This document shows, piece by piece, positions 55,458 to 64,000 of a stretch of 64,000 nt of DNA. The stretch spans positions 2,790,001 to 2,854,000 of the forward strand of contig NZ_BAAAWH010000001.1 in the NCBI RefSeq assembly GCF_039534975.1, in the 5' to 3' direction. The stretch's first letter is position 1, and every line of letters starts with the position of its first letter. Made by a program: the position numbers and the translations under genes. Source of the DNA: Microbacterium terregens (GTDB lineage: Bacteria > Actinomycetota > Actinomycetes > Actinomycetales > Microbacteriaceae). Under the pieces are notes generated by a model, which searched no databases, had not been told where the DNA came from, and saw only the letters and a program-made list of their open reading frames with translations.

Positions 55458-56659
55458 GCGACCACCGACGAATCGTCATCGTCGGCGGGGGGATCGCGGG
55501 GTGGACCGTCGCCTCGTCCCTGCGCGAAGGCGGCTACGACGGAGCGATCACGGTCATCGAACGAGAGCCGGCCTGCTACGACAGACCACCGCTGTCGAAG
55601 ACCGCGCTCGTCGATCGCTCCCCCTTGGCCGCGCTGGCGTTCGCCGACGATGCGAAGCTCGTCGAGCTTCGCATCGATGCACGCGTCGGCCGCACCGTGA
55701 CGAGACTGGATGCCGCGAACCTGTCCGTGCTCCTCGACGACGGCGAAAGCCTCATCGGCGACGCGGTGGTCCTGGCGACCGGCGCGCTCGCACGGGTGCC
55801 TTCTTTTCCCGGTGCTCACCTGCCCGGTGTGAGCACGCTGAGAACATATGCGGATGCCGCGACCCTCCAGGCGCTCATCGGCCGCACCGTGGCCGTGGTC
55901 GGTGCCGGGCTCATCGGTGCGGAAGCGGCCGCGGCCCTCCGCCAGGCCGGTTCGGAGGTCGTGCTGATCGACCCGAACGAGGTGCCCGGCATACGAGCCT
56001 TCGGCCCCACCATGGCAGAGCACCTTCACGGGATGCACGCCGCGCATGGCGTCGACACGCGCGCGGACAGCATCGCCGGTGTCACGACAGCAGGCGGAAG
56101 ACTCCGCGTCGCGCTCACGCGCGGGGGTTCGATCGACGTGGACGGAGTCCTGGTGGGAACGGGGATCGTCATCGACACCGCTCTCGCAGAGGCGGCAGGC
56201 CTCGAGGTCGACGAAGGCATCGTCGTCGACGACGCGGGCCGCACCTCGGCACCGCGCGTCTTCGCCGTCGGCGACGCGACGCGCCGGCGCCTGCCCGGCG
56301 ACCTCGCCGCCTCCCGAGGTCATTGGGAAGCGGCGAGGCTGGACGGTCGAGCGGTCGCGGCGGAGATCCTGAACTCCACCCCGGAACCGCGCGGGGCCGA
56401 CTGGTTCTGGTCAGACCGCTACGGGAGCCACATCGAGGTCGTCGGAGACATGACCGGAGACGGTCGTGAGGTCGTGCGACCTGGTCCGCATCCCACCGCC
56501 TTCCGGATCGATGGCGGCCTGTTGGTCGGCGCATGCAGCGTCGATGACCCGATGGCCGTGCGCGCGGCACGGCGGCTGATCGATCGCTCGGTGCTACTCA
56601 GCGCCGACCAGCTCACCGATCCGAACCTGCCGCTGCGCTCACTGGTGCCCCGGGGCTGA
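55454..56659 (+). CDS. Ferredoxin reductase (FAD/NAD)
   Basis: A 401-residue flavoprotein from GTG 55454. FAD motif VGGGIAGWTVASSL is at about 9-22, PACYDRPPLSK is a ferredoxin-reductase signature, NAD motif VVGAGLIGAEAAAAL is at about 147-161, and FAVGDATRR at about 273-281. It is coupled to the Rieske ferredoxin and probably reduces it with NAD(P)H. Its 3' end overlaps the convergent MpaB-type gene by 47 nt. Confidence 0.92.
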   Translation: MSDHRRIVIVGGGIAGWTVASSLREGGYDGAITVIEREPACYDRPPLSKTALVDRSPLAALAFADDAKLVELRIDARVGRTVTRLDAANLSVLLDDGESLIGDAVVLATGALARVPSFPGAHLPGVSTLRTYADAATLQALIGRTVAVVGAGLIGAEAAAALRQAGSEVVLIDPNEVPGIRAFGPTMAEHLHGMHAAHGVDTRADSIAGVTTAGGRLRVALTRGGSIDVDGVLVGTGIVIDTALAEAAGLEVDEGIVVDDAGRTSAPRVFAVGDATRRRLPGDLAASRGHWEAARLDGRAVAAEILNSTPEPRGADWFWSDRYGSHIEVVGDMTGDGREVVRPGPHPTAFRIDGGLLVGACSVDDPMAVRAARRLIDRSVLLSADQLTDPNLPLRSLVPRG

Positions 56660-57542
56660 CTGGCGCTCCGGCCGACTTCTTGACACGGACCTTCTGATAG
56701 GGCTTCGCGATCGAGTCGCCGATGGCCTGCGCCATGAGCTGTTCGGCGGTCTGATTCTTGCGGGAGAGCTTCGCGATCCACTTGGTGAACCGTGCGCCTC
56801 GGGCGAGCTCCTTCGCACTGCGGTCCTCCAGCGCGTAGAAAAGCAGCGCGCTCGGGGGAAGCAGCGAGAGCACGCCGTTGAGCACCTGACGGGTGACCCA
56901 CTTCGCGACGGGACCCTTCACGTCGGGATGACGGAGCGAGTGGCCGGCCAGAGCGGCGAAGATGGTCAGCGACTTGGTGTTCAGGTCGCTCTTGATGTAC
57001 TCGTCCAGCTCCGCGAAGGTGTCGAAGTACGGCCCCGGGACGAACAGCTTCTGTGCGCCCAGCCGGGACTCGACCACGACTCGGTCGGCGTCCGCAGTGG
57101 ACAGGCCCGGTCCGAACTCCTGGTAACCGCGCACGGCCGACCAGATGTACGTCCACCAGGTCCAGCGCTGCCACGCCGGCTGCTTCGCGCTCACCACCTC
57201 GCCGGTCTCCGGGTTGGTCCACGAGGAGCGGTCGTGGAGCTTGTCCACATGTGCTGCCGCGGCATCCGAGTGCGCCTTGTCGGCGAAGACCGCGTCGCGC
57301 AGATAGGCGGAGGTCCGGTCGAACCGGGCCGCCATCGCCTCCGGGCCGTCACTGGTCACAGAAACGCGTTCGAAGTGGGTCATCATGCCCGCCTCGAGCA
57401 TCTGCAGGAAGATCGCGTTCTTCGCCCCCAGCATCGAGCCGGGATCGGAGAAGACCCGCCACGAAACGCTGTCGGGACCGTAGTACCCGTCGTCAGCGCG
57501 TGGTGCGTCGGCCAGTGATCGGCTTGGGTAGACGTCCGTCAT
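56613..57542 (-). CDS. Oxygenase MpaB/DUF2236-family protein
   Basis: A 309-residue protein from ATG 57542; a frame extends to 57665 but lacks conserved sequence there. Features: DDGYYGPDSVSWRVFSDPGSMLGAKNAIFLQML (about 15-47) and HFERVSVTSDG with conserved His, and RGYQEFGPGLS in the centre. MpaB/Lcp relatives are haem oxygenases that cleave carbon chains (rubber and polyketides); here the haem ligands are not proven. It converges with the ferredoxin reductase, and the Rieske/FdR pair may or may not serve it. Confidence 0.85.
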   Translation of the reverse strand: MTDVYPSRSLADAPRADDGYYGPDSVSWRVFSDPGSMLGAKNAIFLQMLEAGMMTHFERVSVTSDGPEAMAARFDRTSAYLRDAVFADKAHSDAAAAHVDKLHDRSSWTNPETGEVVSAKQPAWQRWTWWTYIWSAVRGYQEFGPGLSTADADRVVVESRLGAQKLFVPGPYFDTFAELDEYIKSDLNTKSLTIFAALAGHSLRHPDVKGPVAKWVTRQVLNGVLSLLPPSALLFYALEDRSAKELARGARFTKWIAKLSRKNQTAEQLMAQAIGDSIAKPYQKVRVKKSAGAPVSPGAPVSAAAGSDR

Positions 57543-57704
57543 TGCATGTTCCCCTTCCGGAACGAGCACCCGGCGCCCCCTGCGCCATTCGACCCCAGCC
57601 ACGCGTACGGTGCGTGGGGCCTGGCGCTTCTTTTCGACCCTATTCCAAAGCGACCCCTCGCTCACCGCGACACGGCCGGGGCGAACGTCACCTGTCGAGC
57701 CCGA

Positions 57705-58301
57705 CTACGGCCGCGGGCTCGCGCTGGGCACGTTCATGCGGAGGGTGTTCGCCTCTCGGACCATCGACGGGAGGAGGAACAGGTCCACGAGCAGCCAGAT
57801 GCCGCCCGCGATGACGAGCGGGATCCCGATGAGGATGGGAGACAGCAGCCAACCGCCCATCCAGAGGCACAGCAGAAGCACAGCCGAGCCGGTGCGCCCC
57901 AGGTAGAAGCGGTGTGCCGCGACTCCGCCCAGCAGGAAGAAGAAGAGGTACGCGATGCCGATCTCTTTCGCCGGACGTGCCGCCTGTGGTGCGTATGGCC
58001 CCCACATCTGCCCGTCCCACCACTGCATCATCCCGGCCGGGCCGGGGTACCAGCCGGCGGATGGGGTCCGCGGCACGACGGAGGCGTGAGCCTGCGGCGG
58101 CGGGTAGAGAGGCACCTGGGGCCTCGGTGCCAGCACCACCGTGCGCGGTGCGGGCAGGTCGGGTGCGAGCGCCGCGAACTCCGCCTTCGCATCGGGGGCG
58201 CCGATGACGTCGGGGGTCCACTCACGCCCGTTCCAGAAACGATTGCCGCCGCCGGGGACGGGATACCAACCAGGCAGTGCGGCCGGGGCGTTGCCTGTCA
58301 T
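57705..58301 (-). CDS. TM2 domain protein with two DUF2510 motifs
   Basis: A 198-residue protein. Two DUF2510-type motifs, GWYPVPGGGNRFWNGREWTPD and GWYPGPAGMMQWWDGQMWGPY (each given once, about residues 11-31 and 83-103), precede a TM2 domain with two membrane helices (about 115-180) around a conserved loop (GRTGSAVLLL...). TM2/DUF2510 proteins are small membrane proteins of unknown function. ATG 58301 is a good start. Confidence 0.87.
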   Translation of the reverse strand: MTGNAPAALPGWYPVPGGGNRFWNGREWTPDVIGAPDAKAEFAALAPDLPAPRTVVLAPRPQVPLYPPPQAHASVVPRTPSAGWYPGPAGMMQWWDGQMWGPYAPQAARPAKEIGIAYLFFFLLGGVAAHRFYLGRTGSAVLLLCLWMGGWLLSPILIGIPLVIAGGIWLLVDLFLLPSMVREANTLRMNVPSASPRP

Positions 58302-58764
58302 TGTGATCCTCTTCTCCGAGACTGCCTGCCGCTCAACCTAACGGGTTCGACATGCTGGCGAACGCACAGGCGCCTGTTCGACGACGAGGCCGGACGACGC
58401 GGGACGGGCTCGCGGTCACGATCTATGACGGCCACAGCGAAACGGATGTCGTCGTCAGTGAGCCCAGCGCCGGGGCGATGGTGCGCCGGAACGTCGGCCG
58501 TTATCGATCGGGCTTCGAACGATCTAGAGCGGTCTGGGCGCAATAGACGGTGAATAGGTGTGGACGAATCAAGTGGGACGCAACGTCGCGAAACGTCGCG
58601 CGTGACGGAGCACATGATCCACCCTCAGAGGGCATTTTCGCGGGCGACTCATACGGCGTTCGAGTGATGAGCCGTGCGACGAGACCGGCGGCGTCTAATA
58701 AGACCCAGCGCAGACGATCCCTGAGGACCCTCCTCGGGGAGGATCATCACATCGCGATTAGCAT
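58302..58764. other. Gene-free stretch before the APH-like gene
   Basis: No convincing gene is seen in these 463 bp. A 64-codon plus-strand frame (58352-58546) has no recognisable features or good ribosome site. A short direct repeat AACGTCGCGA/AACGTCGCGC is near 58580-58610, and an imperfect GC hairpin lies near 58728-58748 just before the APH-like gene. Confidence 0.5.
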
Positions 58765-58770
58765 GTGGTC

Positions 58771-59493
58771 ATGCCGGAAGCGTCTGAGTTCGCGGATCTG
58801 GCTCGGTTCCGCGATCAGCGAGATGATCCCGTGCCCGACGTGGTCTTCACGCTTCATCCCGAACCTGAACTCGTGTGGCGGAACGAGCTGGGCGGTCTGA
58901 CCTACCGAGTGGGCGATCGGTACGTGAAATGGAGCCCACGCACAGCGGGCATCGAGCTCGCCCGCGAACGCAACCGGCTGTTGTGGCTCGAGGGTCGGCA
59001 CCCCGCACCGCGAGTCGCGGCGTACGGGGAAGATCACGAGGCCGAGTGGCTCGTAACGGACGGCCTCGCCGGCGAACACGCCGTAGGCGATACCTGGCGC
59101 GAGCGACCATCGGAGGCGATCACGGCCATCGCGCACGGACTGCAAGCGATCCACGCCGTGCCCGTCGACGATATAGCGCGGGGATGGGAGTCGTGGCTCC
59201 TGCGCACGCCGCCCGAACTTGGGACGAGGCCGCCGATCCTCAACCCCGTGCTCGTACATGGGGACGCATGCGCGCCGAACACTCTGATCTCCCATGACGG
59301 CGCATGGGTCGGCAATGTGGATTTCGGCGACCTCGCCGTCGGCGACCGATGGGCTGATCTCGCGATCGCGTCAATGAGTCTGGACTGGAACTTTGGCGAA
59401 GGCCACCAGGACGAGTTCTTCGCGGCCTACGGAACCGGACGCGATGACGAACGCATCCGGTATTACCGCGCGCTGTGGGATCTCGAATCCTGA
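58771..59493 (+). CDS. APH-like aminoglycoside phosphotransferase family protein
   Basis: A 240-residue protein from ATG 58771 (GTG 58765 is also possible). The kinase-like fold is complete: VKWSP with the ATP-binding Lys (about 56), the catalytic HGDACAPNTLI (about 167-177) and the metal-binding VDFGDLAVGDRWADLA (about 187-203). This set matches APH(3')-type enzymes that phosphorylate aminoglycosides such as kanamycin, though many relatives have other small-molecule substrates. No mobile element is next to it. No ribosome site is clear, so a leaderless transcript is possible. Confidence 0.85.
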   Translation: MPEASEFADLARFRDQRDDPVPDVVFTLHPEPELVWRNELGGLTYRVGDRYVKWSPRTAGIELARERNRLLWLEGRHPAPRVAAYGEDHEAEWLVTDGLAGEHAVGDTWRERPSEAITAIAHGLQAIHAVPVDDIARGWESWLLRTPPELGTRPPILNPVLVHGDACAPNTLISHDGAWVGNVDFGDLAVGDRWADLAIASMSLDWNFGEGHQDEFFAAYGTGRDDERIRYYRALWDLES

Positions 59494-59666
59494 ACCATTC
59501 GTCCACAGCATCAGCTCGTCCAGACGCGAACAGCGAGGGCCGAGAGAGGACCGTGCTCCGGGCGGGAAGCATTCGAATCGGAAACCAAGGCTCGCTCAAG
59601 GACGGGCTAACGAGATGGTTCTTCTCGAGAGGTTCTGTCTGCTGAGGTGATCGCGGACGATTCGAC

Positions 59667-60599
59667 CTAGGGCACGCTTCGAAATTGGCTGGGGGCCGTG
59701 TCGGCGATCTGCTGTCGGTGCCGGCGCTCGATGGCTTGCCCGGCATAGCTCGCGGCGACGATCAAGACAGCGCCGCCTATTCCGAGCGGTCCGATCGCTT
59801 CGCCGGCGATGAGGACTCCGACGAGCAGGGCCCACACCGGTTCGGTTCCCATCAGGATGCTCGCGCGGGAAGCCGAGGTGCGCCTCACCGCCCAGAGCTG
59901 CACGATGAAGGCGAACACGGAACACAGCAGACCCAGGAAGAGCACGTTCGCCCACTGGTGCGCATCGAGCTGTGCGGCGGCGGCGGGCAGCTCGGGTCCG
60001 GCCATGGCGGTGAATACGGCTGCGCAGACGACCATCTGGACGAGCACCACGCCGAAGGTGCCCTCCGCGCTGCCGCGCGTCAAATGCGCGCTTGCCGTCA
60101 CGTGGATGGCTCGGACGGTCGCGGCGGCGATCACGAGGCCGTCACCGACGGTCGGTGTGCGGAGGCCGCCCTCGGAGACGAGGAGCGCAACGCCGACCAC
60201 GGCAGCGACGGCGGCGGCGAAGTACGACCGTGGTAGCCACGACCGGGACGCCATGCCATCCAGGACGGGAGTCATCACCAACGCCAGACTGATCAACAAC
60301 CCCGCATTGGTCGCGGAGGTCAGGTGCACGCCCCAGGTCTCGAGCCCGATGACGGCAGCCTGCGAGCAGCCCAGGCAGGCGGCGATCACAAGACCTCGCC
60401 CCCGTGGGAGTCGTTCCCTTCGCGCGAGGCATATGAGCCACGTCGCGGCTGCGGCGACGAGGAAGCGCAGGGCGACGGCCGCGGGTACACCTGTCTCGGC
60501 GGCAAGATCCTTCGCCGCAAGAAAGCTGGCACCCCAGACTGCGGCGACGCCGAGCAGGAGCAGATCGACGACGGGTTCGGAGCGCATACGAGGTGCCAT
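59667..60599 (-). CDS. EamA-family transporter
   Basis: A 310-residue DMT transporter from ATG 60599 with ten hydrophobic helices in two EamA halves. It is divergent from a LysR-type regulator 71 bp away, so it is probably its target. The substrate is unknown. Confidence 0.9.
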   Translation of the reverse strand: MAPRMRSEPVVDLLLLGVAAVWGASFLAAKDLAAETGVPAAVALRFLVAAAATWLICLARRERLPRGRGLVIAACLGCSQAAVIGLETWGVHLTSATNAGLLISLALVMTPVLDGMASRSWLPRSYFAAAVAAVVGVALLVSEGGLRTPTVGDGLVIAAATVRAIHVTASAHLTRGSAEGTFGVVLVQMVVCAAVFTAMAGPELPAAAAQLDAHQWANVLFLGLLCSVFAFIVQLWAVRRTSASRASILMGTEPVWALLVGVLIAGEAIGPLGIGGAVLIVAASYAGQAIERRHRQQIADTAPSQFRSVP

Positions 60600-60670
60600 G
60601 CCACTACTCTTTGAGAGCTGATACGGAAGAGCAACAGCCAATGTCTTGATCGACGATTTAGGGAAACCTT

Positions 60671-61585
60671 ATGGATCCTGCCCGCCTACGTCTTCTTCGC
60701 GAGCTAGGGGACCGGGGCAGTGTCGCGGCCGTCGCGACCGCGTTGCACGTCAGCGCATCCGCCCTGTCCCAGCAGCTCACGGCATTGCAGGCCGGCATAC
60801 CGGTCCCACTGACCGTAAAGCAGGGGCGCCGACTCGTGCTGACGGAAGCCGGTGAAGCGCTTGCGGTCGCCTCGGCACGCGTCGACGAGGCCCTCGCTCA
60901 GGCCCGAGACGCCGTCGGGTCTTTCCTTGACCAGGAAGAACGACCCGTCACCGTCTCCGCATTCCACAGCGCCGGTCTCGCGCTGTACGGCCCGCTTCTC
61001 ACCGAGCTGGGCACAGGCCCGCGTGTCTCCCTCGCGGACGCCGACGTCGCGCAAGACAAGTTCGCCGGCCTCGCCGCGGACTACGACCTCGTCATCGCGC
61101 ACCGTCTCGCGCACGACCCCGCATGGCCGACTGCACGCCTGGTCGTGACACAGCTTCTCGTCGAACCGCTCGAGATCGCCCTGCACGCCGGGCACCCCTT
61201 GGCGGCGTATCCCGGCATCAGACCTGAGCAGTTGCGGGATGAGCGTTGGATTTCCACCCACGAGGGATTCCCCCTCACCGGTGTGCTCGCCCATCTAGGA
61301 GCCATGATCGGCCAAGCTCCTCAGATTGATCACCGCATCAACGAGTTCTCCGTCGCCGCCGAAGTCGTCCGCACCGGGGCGGCGATCGCGGTGATGCCAC
61401 GAACGACTGCCGCCCCACTGGCGGTCAACGGGATGGTGCTACGCCCGGTCACGGGCGTCTCACTCGTCCGCCACGTCGACGCGCTCGCCCGCCCAGACGC
61501 CATAGCGCACGGCCCCGTCCGCAGGGTCCTATCGGCACTACAAGAAGTTGCCGCCGTCGCCACACGACAAGCGAGCACGCCATAA
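60671..61585 (+). CDS. LysR-family transcriptional regulator
   Basis: A 304-residue regulator from ATG 60671. The N-terminal HTH (about 5-60: RLRLLRELGDRGSVAAVATALHVSASALSQQLTALQ) is followed by a LysR substrate-binding domain. It is divergent from the EamA transporter and likely controls it together with itself. Confidence 0.88.
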   Translation: MDPARLRLLRELGDRGSVAAVATALHVSASALSQQLTALQAGIPVPLTVKQGRRLVLTEAGEALAVASARVDEALAQARDAVGSFLDQEERPVTVSAFHSAGLALYGPLLTELGTGPRVSLADADVAQDKFAGLAADYDLVIAHRLAHDPAWPTARLVVTQLLVEPLEIALHAGHPLAAYPGIRPEQLRDERWISTHEGFPLTGVLAHLGAMIGQAPQIDHRINEFSVAAEVVRTGAAIAVMPRTTAAPLAVNGMVLRPVTGVSLVRHVDALARPDAIAHGPVRRVLSALQEVAAVATRQASTP

Positions 61586-62159
61586 CCTCTTGGTGCCCCG
61601 CATCCTGCGTGCCGACAGCGTTGCGAAAAAGCCGCCATCTAGTGCTGCTATTCACAATGTGCACTTCCCGCCTCGAATCAAAGCAGCCGCGATCATCGAG
61701 CTCTGATGCACGTCGAGGGACCGGCCTGCGAACGGAGACCGCGATCGCCGGGGCCGGCACAGCGAGCGCCGTGAGTGCGATTCCCAGGATCGCCGCTGCA
61801 CCGAGTCGTTTCCGCGTCGCGAACATCGTGACCACCTAGTCGTAATGCGGCATGGATTCTCGAGCGCAGCGAGCGGGTCATGCACGGCCCAGGGTGCCGC
61901 TGCCAGCAGTGTGGTACTCGGCGGGACGATCGACAACGCCCGCATCTCGGGAATGCAGGCGCCGTGTTCGCGGCGAAGGTAGTTCGCCGTGGCGGGACGA
62001 ACCGTTGACCAGTTCCTCTTCGACGGCCCACGGACACGCACGAAGCTACGCTTGACCTATGAGATGCTCAACTTTGGAGCAGCCAGAGAACTCTCTGCAA
62101 GCCACGACGCGGACGAACGGCGCCACGCTGATTCGGCGCGACCCGCTTATCGGTGCGGC
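61586..62159. other. Gene-poor stretch with a secretion-signal remnant
   Basis: No intact gene is seen in these 574 bp. A minus-strand signal-peptide-like fragment lies at 61700-61835 (listed separately). Sequence after 61990 keeps an open frame leading into the PPOX gene but has no conserved content before 62160. Confidence 0.5.
61700..61835 (-). pseudogene. Remnant of a secreted-protein gene (signal peptide only)
   Basis: From ATG 61826 (or GTG 61835) the frame reads MFATRKRLGAAAILGIALTA followed by a VPAPAIAVS-type signal-peptidase site, a clear Sec signal. Beyond about codon 45 the frame loses any coding character and runs into the 3' end of the lysR gene. It looks like the 5' relic of a lost exported protein, or a decayed fragment; a short functional peptide is less likely. 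Confidence 0.5.
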
Positions 62160-62576
62160 GTGAGCAGTTTGACGCCAGCTGATCGAGAACTGCTCTCACG
62201 GCCGTTGCAAGCGATGGTGACCGTGCAGCCAGCGCGTCGCAGATGGCCAGCGCCGCGGCCGGTGTGGTTTGAGCTAACGAACTCGGACGCGATTCAGATA
62301 TTCTCGTTCGCCTCTACAACGCGCGTCGCCCGCTTGCGAGAGGTTCCTCGCGCATCGATCGTTGTGGCCGCGCCCTTAGGAGAAGCCGAGCAGTGGGTGT
62401 CGCTCGAAGGGTCAGTGACCTTGACCACTGAAGGTGCGTACGAACTGGCTGAACGATTGACGCTCCGGTACTACGCAGGCGAGCCTGCGAAGCTTGCCGT
62501 TCTGGACGATTGGCGCGCCGCCGAGCTGGTGCGGATCGTATTCTCGCCTGAGCGTGTATCGCGCTACGCGGTCTAG
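62160..62576 (+). CDS. Pyridoxamine 5'-phosphate oxidase-fold protein
   Basis: A 138-residue protein from GTG 62160 (SSLTPADRELLSRPLQAMVTV). The split beta-barrel pattern (PARRRWPAPRPVWFEL..., IQIFSFASTTRVARLRE, ASIVVAAP) matches the FMN/F420-binding PPOX fold used by small flavin or deazaflavin enzymes. The substrate is unknown. The frame is open upstream but shows no family sequence. Confidence 0.8.
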   Translation: MSSLTPADRELLSRPLQAMVTVQPARRRWPAPRPVWFELTNSDAIQIFSFASTTRVARLREVPRASIVVAAPLGEAEQWVSLEGSVTLTTEGAYELAERLTLRYYAGEPAKLAVLDDWRAAELVRIVFSPERVSRYAV

Positions 62577-62703
62577 CTCCCACGTCTTCGCCAGCGGCAT
62601 CGACACGGTGGGACCGAGAGCGTGCCGCCTCGTTGCCGCGACACCGCCCGCTGTGGGACGGCTTCCGGACGCGCGAGATCCGGCGGAAGCCGTCCTCGTG
62701 GAT

Positions 62704-63294
62704 TCAATCGGAGCGCGGTCGCGAAAGTCTGTCCTCCGCGCGCTCGGGTTCCTCGATGTCGACGAGCCAACCGATATGTGAGCGCGATGATCGCTCGGCC
62801 GGCGCGTCAGTCGTCAGATCGGCGGCAGACGGCGCGAACCCGTCCTGTGACGGTGCGGGTAGCCGTACCCCGAAAACGGTCTCCAGCGCGGCCGAACCAG
62901 GGACGGGCACGACTTCGATCACGTACCGGAACGGCCTCGATCCCACGAACACGCCATTTCCCAGCTCATGCCTCGCCATCGGCCACTCTGCGCCGTTCGC
63001 CGGCATTTGGGCGGTGGGCGGCGCACCATGACCAGGACGGCGCAACGTCCGCCGCTCGATGACCTCGTAAGTAACACGATGGACCGCCCTGACGCGACCC
63101 CGAACCCGATCGGTGAACTCAGCCTCATGGTGCGATTCGAGCGCGTCTACGGTAGCGGCGAGCGCGGCACCGAGCGTTTCAGCCAGCACCGATGACGGGT
63201 CTCGCGTCACGACTCCGAAGTCGACGTCATCACCGACCGCGAAGGGGTCCCCGCAGCATTCCCACTCCCAGTCCGCCAGCCACACGCGAGTCAT
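62704..63294 (-). CDS. DUF6578-like hypothetical protein
   Basis: A 196-residue protein. The N-terminus RVWLADWEWECCGDPFAVGDDVDF resembles DUF6578 proteins, with a conserved CCG(D/E)PF. The function is unknown. It begins 3 nt after the stop of a short upstream frame (63298-63513), so it may be coupled to it. The C-terminal 60 residues look disordered. Confidence 0.65.
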   Translation of the reverse strand: MTRVWLADWEWECCGDPFAVGDDVDFGVVTRDPSSVLAETLGAALAATVDALESHHEAEFTDRVRGRVRAVHRVTYEVIERRTLRRPGHGAPPTAQMPANGAEWPMARHELGNGVFVGSRPFRYVIEVVPVPGSAALETVFGVRLPAPSQDGFAPSAADLTTDAPAERSSRSHIGWLVDIEEPERAEDRLSRPRSD

Positions 63295-63297
63295 ACT

Positions 63298-63513
63298 TCA
63301 CACGCTATCGAGCGACACGTTCAGGTAGATCCCTCTCCCGGACTCGAAACGCAGACGTACGAGGCGAACGATTCCCGCCGGCACGGCGACGCCGGCAAGA
63401 TCGGCGGACACTGACACTCGAATACTGACGGTCGAGTCATTGCTGTCGCCCCTGCCAACCGACCCCTCATCACGCGCCTCACAACGCGCGCTGACGGACC
63501 GCCTGCGGTACAC
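63298..63513 (-). CDS. Small hypothetical ORF coupled to the DUF6578-like gene
   Basis: A 71-codon frame whose C-terminal half (VSIRVSVSADLAGVAVPAGI) is beta-strand-rich and plausibly coding, while the first 25 residues are not convincing; the true start is uncertain. It ends 3 nt before the next ATG, which is the main support. It could be spurious. Confidence 0.3.
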   Translation of the reverse strand: MYRRRSVSARCEARDEGSVGRGDSNDSTVSIRVSVSADLAGVAVPAGIVRLVRLRFESGRGIYLNVSLDSV

Positions 63514-63528
63514 CTTCGCTAGATTCGC

Positions 63529-63956
63529 GTGGTGGGTACTCTTCGTGGCGCAGCGTTAGCGCTTGTCGCGCTCATGCTGTCATCCGCACTGACCAGCTGT
63601 TCTATCGATTCGGTGATCTGGGGCCGGACGGCGCTCGCGTGATCCAGACAACCGAGGAATTCGTCGAGGCCATGGCCGACGGCAATCCGACTGATCTCAT
63701 CTGTGCGGACTCGGCCGCGGAGCTCGGAGAACCGAGCGATTGGCTCGGGCTGTCAGCGGGCGAGCCCGAGCACTTTTTCGCAGACTATTGGGACGAGCAG
63801 GTACCACTCGATCCTCACTGGAACATCAACCTCGAGGGCCAACCTCAGGGCCTGATACCGGGCTCCACGTTCCCTGGCGACGTCTTCTATCGAGAGACCG
63901 ACGAAGGCCTTTGCGTCATCGACATCGCATGGTCAACCATCGTGGCAGACGGCTGA
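63529..63956 (+). pseudogene. Putative lipoprotein gene split into two overlapping frames
   Basis: The first frame (GTG 63529 or 63532, 37 codons) encodes a lipoprotein signal peptide with the lipobox LTSC and stops at TGA 63640-63642. The second frame begins at GTG 63639, overlaps it as GTGA, and encodes 105 residues (IQTTEEFVEAMADG...) with soluble-domain character. In the second frame the sequence upstream of 63639 stays open to before 63520 but has no start codon. This suggests one lipoprotein broken by a frameshift, or two coupled small genes; programmed frameshifting is a third option. Confidence 0.5.
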
Positions 63957-64000
63957 CTCGCCGTCCGCTATCGCAGGCGGGGAGTGCTCCCGTCGGAGCT

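Noticed and set aside
58352..58546. A 64-codon plus-strand ORF
   Set aside because: It lacks a ribosome site, conserved features and neighbours that would support it.

Overview
The window is high-GC DNA from an actinobacterium, most probably a Microbacteriaceae genome close to Microbacterium. Reasons: dense GC-rich codon use, many GTG starts, an ImuA'/ImuB/DnaE2 mutasome behind an actinobacterial LexA box, a bacterial XPB helicase beside its helicase-associated partner, CIRCE-controlled groEL, a WXG100 protein, DUF3027, DUF3263, DUF2332 and MpaB-family genes, and a strong excess of GGATGCC/GGCATCC words.

Region 1 (1-18.9 kb) is a genomic island ending at a tRNA-Arg(CCT). It carries a BREX type 2 (Pgl-type) phage-defence operon read on the minus strand: pglW, pglX, pglY, pglZ and brxD, with junctions that overlap or nearly touch (GTGA, ATGA, 3-nt gap, ATGA). 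brxD runs off the left edge, and brxHI is expected just beyond it. Upstream of pglW lie a 292-bp leader, a gene with a PD-(D/E)XK-like nuclease signature and an ankyrin-repeat gene. A small plus-strand gene follows, then a tyrosine integrase broken by an in-frame TAG next to the tRNA 3' end. The PglW reading frame holds a NERD domain, a degenerate kinase-like domain and a second, more canonical kinase domain.

Region 2 (19-34.6 kb) is core genome: an MDR oxidoreductase, the SOS mutasome (imuA'-imuB with dnaE2), an isochorismatase-like hydrolase, a divergent EamA/MarR pair, an HNH endonuclease, an M23 peptidase, a DtxR-type metalloregulator, serC, and a cold-shock/DUF3027 pair. Three families of small palindromic repeats are scattered here; four copies of one sit in frame inside dnaE2.

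Region 3 (34.6-47.6 kb) holds the helicase-associated/XPB pair and a four-gene pterin-like operon (folE, FAD oxidoreductase, a folP2-type dihydropteroate synthase homologue, a RibD-C reductase) divergent from a cysteine-rich regulator. An epoxide-hydrolase-like gene divergent from a TetR regulator with twin operators, a two-component system and a WXG100 gene follow.

Region 4 (47.6-64 kb) holds groEL with two CIRCE boxes, a cold-shock gene, an LytR_C protein, DUF3263, DUF2332, msrB plus a nitroreductase, transporters, a Rieske ferredoxin/reductase pair convergent with an MpaB-type oxygenase gene, a TM2 protein, an APH-like kinase, an EamA/LysR divergent pair, and a less orderly right end with remnants and a frame-disrupted lipoprotein.

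Many long open frames opposite real genes (for example opposite groEL, dnaE2 and the two-component system) are GC-rich shadows and are left out.
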